Positions 1 to 6,882 of a stretch of 64,000 nucleotides of DNA are shown here, one piece after another (position 1 is the stretch's first letter; every line of letters starts with the position of its first letter). The DNA lies in NCBI GenBank assembly GCA_035301485.1, contig DATGUF010000001.1:99716-163715 (forward strand), given 5' to 3'. The notes beneath the pieces were generated by a model. It was not told the origin of the DNA, made no database searches, and was given only the letters and a program-made list of their open reading frames with translations. This DNA is from CALEAR01 sp035301485. GTDB taxonomy: Bacteria; Pseudomonadota; Gammaproteobacteria; Pseudomonadales; Alcanivoracaceae. The translations under genes and the position numbers were made by a program.

Positions 1-342
1 CGTACTAAAGTGGTGGAATACAAAGAAGGCGCGTTAAGTGAGTACTACGTCACTCCTGAGGAGATGGGCGTGGATTCTGCCTCTTTGGTGGGCCTAGACG
101 TTAAAGACCCACAGGAATCTCTGGCGCTTATTCGTGATGTATTTGGCCAACGTGAAATGCGCTACGCTGAAAAAGCAGCGAATATGATAGCGCTCAATGC
201 TGGGGCAGCTATCTATGTGTCTGGTGTTGCCGAGACACTCGTCGAAGGTGTGCGCCAAGCGGGCGAAATTATACGTAATGGTAAGGCTAACGAGCGTTTA
301 GAGCAGGTGGCTGCTTTTACGCAAGCAATTTATAAAGGGTAA
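1..342 (+). CDS. trpD: Anthranilate phosphoribosyltransferase, C-terminal part (5' end outside window)
   Basis: The frame is open from the first base, so this is the last ~113 residues of a gene that starts upstream. The sequence KVVEYKEGALSEYYVTPEEMG followed by the helical tail with NAGAAIYVSG is typical of the TrpD C-terminal half. TrpD transfers the phosphoribosyl group of PRPP to anthranilate in tryptophan synthesis, in the cytoplasm. It is followed after four bases by trpC, consistent with a trp(G)DC operon. A GTG at position 10 is not the true start because homology continues upstream of it. Confidence 0.93.
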   Translation, partial: RTKVVEYKEGALSEYYVTPEEMGVDSASLVGLDVKDPQESLALIRDVFGQREMRYAEKAANMIALNAGAAIYVSGVAETLVEGVRQAGEIIRNGKANERLEQVAAFTQAIYKG

Positions 343-346
343 AAGC

Positions 347-1150
347 ATGAGTGTTAAAACAACGGGCACGGTGCTCGATAGAATTTTGTTGCGTAAGCAA
401 GAAGAAGTAGAGGCCTTGCGACAGCAAAAAAGTTTGGCGCAAGTAAAGCAGGAAGCGCTGCAACAGCCCGAGCCTCGCTGTTTTTTGACGGCATTGAATA
501 CTAAAGTAAAAGCAGGGCAGCCAGCCGTTATTGCAGAAATAAAAAAAGCCTCCCCTTCGAAAGGTGTGATCCGTGAAGATTTTCAACCGGCCGCCATCGC
601 TAAAAGTTATGAAGAAGGTGGCGCAGCAGCACTGTCCGTGCTAACAGATAAGGATTTCTTTCAAGGTGCCGACGAATATTTGCAAGCTGCTAAAGCCGCT
701 TGCAACCTACCGGTGTTGCGTAAAGATTTCACGATCGACGCCTACCAAGTGTGGGAGGCAAGAGCTTTAGGTGCAGATGCAGTGTTGTTAATTGTAGCGG
801 CGCTGTCTGATGAGCTAATGAAAGAGCTGTATGATACTGCTGTAGAAGCAGGGCTTACGGCTCTTATAGAAGTGCATACAGAAGAGGAGCTACAACGGGC
901 TTTGGCTCTAGGGGCACCGTTGGTGGGCATTAATAACCGTGATTTGCATACCTTTGAGGTATCCTTACAAACCACTATAGGTTTGTTGCCACAGGTGCCA
1001 GAAGATCGCTTTCTCGTTACCGAAAGTGGTATTTTAGGAACAGACGATGTGGCGCTAATGCGTAGCAATAACGTGCATGGTTTTTTAGTAGGCGAAGCGT
1101 TCATGCGTGCTGATGAACCGGGCACTGAATTAAAACGTTTGTTTTTCTAG
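347..1150 (+). CDS. trpC: Indole-3-glycerol phosphate synthase
   Basis: 267 residues, full length for a stand-alone TrpC TIM barrel. Seen motifs: the phosphate/catalytic segment IAEIKKASPSKG (residues ~64-75), LPVLRKDFTIDAYQ, GINNRDLHTFEV and the late barrel strand LVTESGI. It converts carboxyphenylaminodeoxyribulose phosphate to indole-3-glycerol phosphate. It begins four bases after trpD stops, so the two are almost certainly cotranscribed and possibly translationally coupled. TrpF is not fused, and trpB/trpA do not follow, as in pseudomonad-like trpGDC clusters. Confidence 0.97.
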   Translation: MSVKTTGTVLDRILLRKQEEVEALRQQKSLAQVKQEALQQPEPRCFLTALNTKVKAGQPAVIAEIKKASPSKGVIREDFQPAAIAKSYEEGGAAALSVLTDKDFFQGADEYLQAAKAACNLPVLRKDFTIDAYQVWEARALGADAVLLIVAALSDELMKELYDTAVEAGLTALIEVHTEEELQRALALGAPLVGINNRDLHTFEVSLQTTIGLLPQVPEDRFLVTESGILGTDDVALMRSNNVHGFLVGEAFMRADEPGTELKRLFF

Positions 1151-1176
1151 TAGCTAATATAATAAGGACAAAGCGT

Positions 1177-1596
1177 ATGCCCACCAAAGTTGAAGTAAGG
1201 CAAAACTTCTCTTGTTCAGTTGAAAAGCTGTTTAACCATCTTTCAGTGCATAAAAACTTAGAGAAAGTGCTGGCGCCCGCTAAGATAAAGCGCATTAAAG
1301 ATGGTGAAGATGTGCTCGACGGTTTAGGTTCAGTGCGTAAAATATCGTTACCACTCATGCCTAGCTTTGATGAAACCATTACAGTGCGAGAACCCAATGA
1401 GCGTATTGAATATAAAATTACGCGCGGCTCCCCATTAAAAAACCATCATGGCATTATGCGTTTTTCGGAGAATGGTTCGGGTTCGCATTTGCACTACACC
1501 ATTACGTTTTCGAGCAAAGTTCCGTTTTTAGCGCCCGTGATTGGAGCTGCTTTGCAACAAGCCATTAGCCGTGGGCTTAAGAAAATAAACTTGTAA
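1177..1596 (+). CDS. SRPBCC (START/polyketide cyclase-like) family protein
   Basis: 139 residues with the helix-grip layout of SRPBCC proteins: an N-terminal strand with the EVRQNFSCSVEKLFNHL helix start, a central set of strands (SVRKISLPLMPSFDETITVREPNERIEYKIT) and a long C-terminal helix (APVIGAALQQAISRGLKKI). These proteins bind hydrophobic ligands in a cavity; the ligand here is unknown. It starts 26 bases after trpC on the same strand and may be cotranscribed. No signal peptide, so cytoplasmic. Confidence 0.75.
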   Translation: MPTKVEVRQNFSCSVEKLFNHLSVHKNLEKVLAPAKIKRIKDGEDVLDGLGSVRKISLPLMPSFDETITVREPNERIEYKITRGSPLKNHHGIMRFSENGSGSHLHYTITFSSKVPFLAPVIGAALQQAISRGLKKINL

Positions 1597-1604
1597 ATAG
1601 TCGT

Positions 1605-1635
1605 CAGCCACTTGGTGAAAATTACCGAGTGGCTG
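1605..1635. terminator. Hairpin between convergent genes
   Basis: A 12-bp stem (cagccacttggt / accgagtggctg, one wobble pair) with a 7-base A/T-rich loop lies between the stops of the SRPBCC gene and the convergent YceI gene. No strong T tract follows on either strand, so termination is inferred from the hairpin and its position. Confidence 0.5.
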
Positions 1636-1643
1636 CGATGTCT

Positions 1644-2465
1644 CTATAGCTGCTCTGCGTGGCTATCTTCAGTATCTGCATCTAACGCTTCCTCTGCGTT
1701 AGTGGTGCTCACTTCGTTTGCATCTTCTTGCTCGCTATCCTTGTTAAGATGCTTTGCTAGGCGTGAGGCAAGGCGTGGATCATTGTGTTCTTCTTCCTGC
1801 TCATTTGCCTCGGCTTGCTTGGCAGCTTCTCTCTCAAATAGGGCTTTATCGTAGCCTTTGCTTTCAATGGCTTCTAGGTTGATGCTGACGCTGATTGTAT
1901 CGCTCACCAATGGCACGTGGGCGTCCATGCCGAAATCGGAGCGTAATAATTCTGTGCTGGCTGTCACACCAATAGCTTGTGCATCGTCCCAAAGGGGGTG
2001 CGGCCCCACCTTGTTGATTTGTGCAGCTAGCGTTATCGGTTGTTGAATGCCGTTAATGCTGAGAGCTCCCTCAAGATCGAAGCTCTTATCTTCTAAATCT
2101 AAGTTAGTGATGGCCGTGCTCACGTAAGTAATAAGTGGATGTTCTTGCGGTTGAAAATAGTGAGTGTCGGTAAGCAGTAAGCGGTCTAGTGCAGGCACAT
2201 GGGTGTGTAAACTTTCAACGATGATGCTGATATCTACGGTGGAGCGGTCGAGCCTTGTTTCGTTCACATGGATCTCTCCAGCCACAAGGTCAAAGTTTGC
2301 CCCTGGGTTGGAAAAACCTAAATGGTCCCACTGAAAGCGAACTTGTGAGTGCGTTGGGTCTAGCACAAAGGTTGTTACACGATCAGCATGAGCAGCTGCG
2401 CTAATCAAAAATAAACTGCTAGCTAAAAACAGTTTTGTTAAAATAGTGCAGTACTTCTTGAACAA
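1644..2465 (-). CDS. YceI-like periplasmic lipid-binding protein with acidic C-terminal tail
   Basis: 273 residues. A Sec signal peptide (MFKKYCTILTKLFLASSLFLISAAAHA) precedes a YceI-type lipocalin-like barrel: FVLDPTHSQVRFQWDHLGFS at the start, the paired strands with VDISIIVESLHTHVPALDRLL, and DFGMDAHVPLVSDTISVSINLEA near the end. YceI proteins bind isoprenoid-like lipids in the periplasm. Residues ~205-273 form a highly charged tail rich in Glu, Asp, Gln and Ala that ordinary YceI proteins (~190 residues) lack. It starts four bases after hldE ends on the same strand, so it is probably the last gene of the LPS operon. Confidence 0.85.
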   Translation of the reverse strand: MFKKYCTILTKLFLASSLFLISAAAHADRVTTFVLDPTHSQVRFQWDHLGFSNPGANFDLVAGEIHVNETRLDRSTVDISIIVESLHTHVPALDRLLLTDTHYFQPQEHPLITYVSTAITNLDLEDKSFDLEGALSINGIQQPITLAAQINKVGPHPLWDDAQAIGVTASTELLRSDFGMDAHVPLVSDTISVSINLEAIESKGYDKALFEREAAKQAEANEQEEEHNDPRLASRLAKHLNKDSEQEDANEVSTTNAEEALDADTEDSHAEQL

Positions 2466-2469
2466 GGCG

Positions 2470-3900
2470 TTAGTCCTCCTGTTGACGAATTTGGTTTACG
2501 ATAGCGGTGGTGGATATGCCTTCTACGAACTGCAGCACCATTACCTCGCCGCCATTTGATTGTACCGCTTCTGCACCGGCAATAGTGTCGGGCGTGTAAT
2601 CACCGCCTTTCACCAGTACATCTGGCAGCAATTGTTCAATCAGCCGCTGTGGCGTGTCTTCACTAAATTCCACCACCCAATCCACCGCAGAAAGGCCCGC
2701 AAGCACTTGCATGCGTTCGAGTGCGTGGTTGATAGGACGGTTAGGGCCTTTTAAACGACGCACAGAGTCATCGCTGTTAACGGCCACAAGCAGACGCTTA
2801 CCAAGGCGTTTGGCTTCGTTTAAATAGGCCACATGGCCTGCATGTAAAATATCAAAACAGCCATTGGTCATAACTACTTTTTCGCCTTTTGCTTGTGCTT
2901 GGCGTATTGCTAGCACCGCTTCCTGCTCTGTTAAAATGCTGCTTTGTGTAGCGGTGTTTTGCTGCACTGCTTCATACAGTTCGGCGAGGTTAGTGGTGGC
3001 GGTTCCACGCTTACCTACTACAATGCCGGCGGCTAAATTAGCCAGTTGTACGGCATCAGGCAGGGCGTGCTGCGAAGCTACAGCTAGGCCAATAGTGCTA
3101 ATCACTGTGTCACCGGCACCGGTAACATCGTAGACTTCACGCGCTTGGGTAGGCAGGTGCAAAGCTTCCTTGCCCTTTTCTAGTAGAGTCATGCCTTTTT
3201 CGCTGCGTGTGATGAGCAGGGCCGTTAAGTTAAGCTCATCGCGTAGTGCTTCACCTTTTGTCACGATGTCCTTCTCTGAATGACATGGGCCCACTATGGC
3301 TTCAAATTCACTTAGGTTTGGGGTGACTAAGGTGGCGTTGCGATAGCGGCTAAAATCAGTGCCTTTTGGGTCTACTAAAACGGGAATGTTTTGTTCGTTC
3401 GCAGCGTCAATAAAATCTTGAGTTTGTGCAACGGTGCCCTTGCCATAGTCTGAAATAATTACAGCTTGGCACTGTGGCAAAGACATGGTGAAGCGGCTCA
3501 GTAAGGCGGTGGATTCCCCGCTTGAAAACATTTTTTCAAAATCCATGCGCATTAATTGCTGGCCGCCGCTCATAACACGCAACTTGGTAACGGTGGGGGC
3601 TAAGTGGGTTTTGGTGAGGTTGTGTAGGATCTGTTGGGCCTGCAGCCTTTCCTTTAACGCCTGTCCGTTATCGTCATGGCCGATGAGGCCTTGCAGTTCT
3701 ACCTGTGCTCCGAGGTTGGCTATGTTCAGCGCCACGTTTGCGGCGCCACCTAAACGGTCATCGTTATCTTGAATATTAACGATGGGGACGGGGGCTTCTG
3801 GAGAGATGCGCTTAACTTTTCCGTGCCAGTATCGGTCGAGCATAACATCGCCAATCACAAGTACTTGAACACGGTTCAGAGCAGGAAAATCAATGTTCAT
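2470..3900 (-). CDS. hldE: Bifunctional heptose 7-phosphate kinase / heptose 1-phosphate adenylyltransferase
   Basis: 476 residues, the normal length of HldE. The N-terminal ribokinase-fold domain (about 1-320) has DRYWHGKVKRISPEAPVPI, GAANVALN and the catalytic GAGDTV segment. The C-terminal nucleotidyltransferase domain (about 340-476) has TNGCFDILHAGHV with the HxGH nucleotide-binding motif. It makes ADP-glycero-manno-heptose precursor for the LPS inner core in two steps. It overlaps the upstream heptosyltransferase gene by 11 bases, so translational coupling is likely. Confidence 0.97.
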   Translation of the reverse strand: MNIDFPALNRVQVLVIGDVMLDRYWHGKVKRISPEAPVPIVNIQDNDDRLGGAANVALNIANLGAQVELQGLIGHDDNGQALKERLQAQQILHNLTKTHLAPTVTKLRVMSGGQQLMRMDFEKMFSSGESTALLSRFTMSLPQCQAVIISDYGKGTVAQTQDFIDAANEQNIPVLVDPKGTDFSRYRNATLVTPNLSEFEAIVGPCHSEKDIVTKGEALRDELNLTALLITRSEKGMTLLEKGKEALHLPTQAREVYDVTGAGDTVISTIGLAVASQHALPDAVQLANLAAGIVVGKRGTATTNLAELYEAVQQNTATQSSILTEQEAVLAIRQAQAKGEKVVMTNGCFDILHAGHVAYLNEAKRLGKRLLVAVNSDDSVRRLKGPNRPINHALERMQVLAGLSAVDWVVEFSEDTPQRLIEQLLPDVLVKGGDYTPDTIAGAEAVQSNGGEVMVLQFVEGISTTAIVNQIRQQED

Positions 3901-4972
3901 TGTTATTATCCTCAGTGCCAGGCTGCATCAGCAGGTCAATTTTATCTGTTACCGCATGGGTTGGAATAATCAGCATAGCATTTGGGTCGCGCACACGTTG
4001 GCCCCATTTCACTTCAGAAACCGTTTTTTGTAAAAACTGATCTAACGCTTGCGGATAGTAGTTCACCACCCATTCTTGCTGGCGCCAAGGCCCAGTGCGT
4101 AACGGGTTGGAGGTAACGTACAGGCCAATGGCAGGGCGTTGTAATGCCACAGCCATGTGGATGGGCCCGGAATCAGGGGCAATCACTGCGTTAGCATTTT
4201 TAATTAACGCGAGTAAAGTTTTAAGGGGTGTTTTACCTACTAAGTTTATGACTGCCTCGGGAGAGGCTTGCTGTAAAGCTTGCCCATAGTGTTTTTCTTC
4301 TTCGCTGTGCCCACCGGTAATTACAGTTTTTAAGCCATGTTTCTCATAGGTGTGTTGAATCACTGCTTGGTAGCCTTCCACGGACCAATTGCGCCAGTTC
4401 CGAGCTCGGTTGCTAGAGCAGGGGCTAAGAACCAAGTAGGGGGTGTGGCCCTCGACTAATGCCTGTGCCTGTTGCTCATTGCTCGATGGAATAGCCAAAT
4501 TCCATTCTGGTTGGGTGTCTTGAATGCCAAGATGACGCACAAAATCCATAAAGCCCTCCGCCACATGTTGTTGTGGGTTAGGGGTGATGCGTTCACGGGT
4601 AAAGAGCCACTGAAAATCTTTGGCGCGGGCTTTGTCAAAGCCAATGCGCCGTTGCGCAGGAATAAATAATGAAAGCACGCTCGCGCGTAAAGCGGCTTGC
4701 ATGTGTAATAAGATGTCGAAGCGGCGGCCCTGTAGCGTACGTTTTAGCGCACGCATTCCGGCGAGGCCTGTTTTTTTATCGTAGATGATAAATTCGACCC
4801 CAGACAAACCGGACAGTAAACTGTGTTCCGCAGCGCCTATTACCCAAGTGATGCGCGCTTGCGGCCAAGCGCGTTGCAAAGCACGCACAGCCGGCACAAG
4901 GTTGCAGCAATCACCTAAGGCAGATAGCCGTAATATACATATTGTAGGGGCGAGGGTAGAGTTTGATCCCAT
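3890..4972 (-). CDS. Glycosyltransferase family 9, ADP-heptose:LPS heptosyltransferase-like
   Basis: 360 residues. The N-terminal ICILRLSALGDCCNLVPAVRALQ and the C-terminal VIAPDSGPIHMAVALQRPAIGLY with NPLRTGPW are hallmarks of GT9 heptosyltransferases, which add heptose to the Kdo region of LPS on the cytoplasmic face of the inner membrane. Whether it is the first or a later heptosyltransferase cannot be decided from motifs alone. It overlaps hldE, and its start codon overlaps that of the divergent Kdo kinase gene (shared bases 4971-4972). Confidence 0.9.
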   Translation of the reverse strand: MGSNSTLAPTICILRLSALGDCCNLVPAVRALQRAWPQARITWVIGAAEHSLLSGLSGVEFIIYDKKTGLAGMRALKRTLQGRRFDILLHMQAALRASVLSLFIPAQRRIGFDKARAKDFQWLFTRERITPNPQQHVAEGFMDFVRHLGIQDTQPEWNLAIPSSNEQQAQALVEGHTPYLVLSPCSSNRARNWRNWSVEGYQAVIQHTYEKHGLKTVITGGHSEEEKHYGQALQQASPEAVINLVGKTPLKTLLALIKNANAVIAPDSGPIHMAVALQRPAIGLYVTSNPLRTGPWRQQEWVVNYYPQALDQFLQKTVSEVKWGQRVRDPNAMLIIPTHAVTDKIDLLMQPGTEDNNNEH

Positions 4973-5681
4973 GATGACATTCCAAGAAAAACGTGGCTCA
5001 GGTTACCGCATTTTATATGAGCCCTCCACCGCCTCACAAATAGAGCCCGAATGGTTCGAACCACAATATTGGCAGCAGCAAGGGCGCTTGCTTGGTGGAG
5101 CCCCTGGGCGTGGCACAAGTTGTTTTGTGCAAGGGCCACAGCAAGGGTTTGTGTTGCGCCATTATCACCGCGGTGGGTTAGTAGGGAAGCTGCTGAAAGA
5201 TATTTATTTGTGGACGGGGTTACACCGCAGCCGTCCTTGGCAGGAAATGCACATGTTAGCAGCGCTCTGGAGCAAAGGTTTACCGGTGCCTGCACCGGTG
5301 GCAGCGCGAATACAACGATATGGGTTGTTTTGGTACCGTGCGGATTTAATCACAGCTACTTTGCCAGATGTAGAACCGCTAGCAGAGGTGATACATCAGT
5401 TGCCCATGGCCTTGCTACAAAACGTAGGCAGTACAGTGCGGCGCTTTCATGAAGAGGGGTTATACCATGTGGATCTTAATCCACGTAATATCGTTATAAA
5501 CCTAATTACTGAAGAAGTATTCATACTCGATTTTGACCGCTGCCGTTTGTTCGACGGGGCCTTAGATCCTTTGCGTGCACGCAGAAACCTAGATCGATTG
5601 CATCGCGGATTGGTAAAAGTGGATGCTACACAAGCAGCTACTTGGAATGACATTATTCAACGAGCGTATTATCACGCGTAA
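4971..5681 (+). CDS. kdkA: 3-deoxy-D-manno-octulosonic acid (Kdo) kinase
   Basis: 236 residues from the ATG at 4971 (a second ATG follows at 4974). Starting here gives the usual ~240-residue KdkA length; the frame is open further upstream but that part lies inside the heptosyltransferase gene and has no homology. Seen: EPEWFEPQYWQQQGR, the ATP-loop area GRGTSCFVQGP, and the kinase catalytic loop YHVDLNPRNIV followed by FILDFDRCR (the metal-binding Asp). It phosphorylates Kdo of lipid A-Kdo. Divergent from the heptosyltransferase with overlapping start codons, in keeping with one LPS core locus. Confidence 0.9.
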   Translation: MMTFQEKRGSGYRILYEPSTASQIEPEWFEPQYWQQQGRLLGGAPGRGTSCFVQGPQQGFVLRHYHRGGLVGKLLKDIYLWTGLHRSRPWQEMHMLAALWSKGLPVPAPVAARIQRYGLFWYRADLITATLPDVEPLAEVIHQLPMALLQNVGSTVRRFHEEGLYHVDLNPRNIVINLITEEVFILDFDRCRLFDGALDPLRARRNLDRLHRGLVKVDATQAATWNDIIQRAYYHA

Positions 5682-5708
5682 CCCTATTACGATATAGAGG
5701 AGCAATAC

Positions 5709-6128
5709 ATGCTAGCCACTATTACTTGGCAAGGAAAAGTTAAATTTGTTGCTGAATCAGGCACAGGGCATCAAGTAGTGTTAGATGGGCCCGCTGATCA
5801 CGGTGGCGAAAATCAAGGCCCTCGGCCAATGGAAATGTTGTTAATGGGCATGGGAGGCTGCGCTTCCTTTGATGTGGTGAGCATTTTAAAAAAATCACGC
5901 CAAGAGGTATCTGATTGCCGTTGTGAATTAACAGCTGAACGTGCGGATGCTGTTCCGGCAGTATTTACAAAAATACATCTGCATTTTGTTGTGTCAGGAG
6001 AGGGGCTGAAAGAGAACCATGTTAAGCGCGCAGTTTCTTTGTCCGCTGAAAAGTATTGCTCAGCTTCTATTATGTTGGCGAAGGGCGGTGTGGAAATAAG
6101 CCATAGCTATGAGGTGATCGAAGCTTAA
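5709..6128 (+). CDS. OsmC family protein (YhfA-like)
   Basis: 139 residues. The segment GPRPMEMLLMGMGGCASFDVVSIL and the later SAEKYCSASIMLAKG contain the two cysteines typical of OsmC-fold peroxide-reducing or thiol-reactive proteins. Lack of a signal peptide suggests a cytoplasmic protein. It follows kdkA by 27 bases with a clear AGAGGAG ribosome-binding site, so it may share its transcript. Substrate unknown. A second OsmC homologue is present at 53715-54119. Confidence 0.88.
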   Translation: MLATITWQGKVKFVAESGTGHQVVLDGPADHGGENQGPRPMEMLLMGMGGCASFDVVSILKKSRQEVSDCRCELTAERADAVPAVFTKIHLHFVVSGEGLKENHVKRAVSLSAEKYCSASIMLAKGGVEISHSYEVIEA

Positions 6129-6139
6129 TAGTGCCCACT

Positions 6140-6169
6140 GTGCGCTCCCTCTTACTTATGGGAGCGCAC
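6140..6169. terminator. Hairpin between OsmC gene and coq7
   Basis: Perfect 10-bp stem gtgcgctccc / gggagcgcac with a 10-base loop between two convergent stops. T runs are short on both sides, so strength is uncertain. Confidence 0.55.
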
Positions 6170-6181
6170 TCTTAGGCTGCA

Positions 6182-6820
6182 TTAAATTCTATAGGTAGAG
6201 AAAGTCATTACTTTGCTCATTAACGTCATGCCCAGTTTAATGGGTAATGGCAAGGGCGCCCCACCTGATTGTTCCGCTAAGAGAGCATGTTCTAATTCGT
6301 CAATGCGCATTTGTTCTAAAATAGCGCGGCTACGTTCGTCACTTTCAGGCAGTTGGGCGAGATGGTTTTCCAAGTGCTTAACCACTTGATGCTCTGTTTC
6401 CGCCACAAACCCTAAGCTCCATTTGTCTCCGATGAGGCCAGCTGTGGCCCCTACACCAAAAGATAGCGCATAGAAAATAGGGTTTAGTTTGCTAGGCGCA
6501 CTGCCTAGTTCGCGTAAGCGTTCTTCGCACCAAGCAAGATGATCCTCTTCTTCTCTCGCAGCTTCTTCCATGGCATGGCGAACATGAGGCAAATTGGCGG
6601 TGGCAGCTTGGCCTTGGTACAGCGCTTGAGCGCAAACCTCGCCCGTGTGATTGATGCGCATTAAGCCGGCTGTGTGACGCTTGGACGCTTCGTTTACTGT
6701 GCTGTCTGGGCCTGGCGTGGGGCGTTCGCCAGTGGTAACACCGGGTGTGAGGGTGCGTAGCGCATTGTCTGCTTTGGCGAGTAGTTGGTCGATAGCGGAA
6801 TAGCGACGGCCACTTGTCAT
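6182..6820 (-). CDS. coq7: Ubiquinone biosynthesis hydroxylase Coq7 (di-iron)
   Basis: 212 residues. The di-iron ligands of the Coq7 family are visible: Glu in INHTGEVCAQALYQGQA, the ExxH of REEEDHLAWC, the ETEHQVVKHLENHL helix, and the second ExxH in RIDELEHALLAEQSGG. It hydroxylates the demethoxyubiquinone ring in aerobic ubiquinone synthesis at the inner membrane. Its presence implies an aerobic organism that uses Coq7 rather than UbiF at this step. It lies downstream of the hybrid kinase on the same strand, 62 bases apart. Confidence 0.95.
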   Translation of the reverse strand: MTSGRRYSAIDQLLAKADNALRTLTPGVTTGERPTPGPDSTVNEASKRHTAGLMRINHTGEVCAQALYQGQAATANLPHVRHAMEEAAREEEDHLAWCEERLRELGSAPSKLNPIFYALSFGVGATAGLIGDKWSLGFVAETEHQVVKHLENHLAQLPESDERSRAILEQMRIDELEHALLAEQSGGAPLPLPIKLGMTLMSKVMTFSTYRI

Positions 6821-6882
6821 AGGGGAAACTCCTGTTTAAACAACCAGCGAAGAGAATAATAGCATAGCGTAAAAAACGCAGT

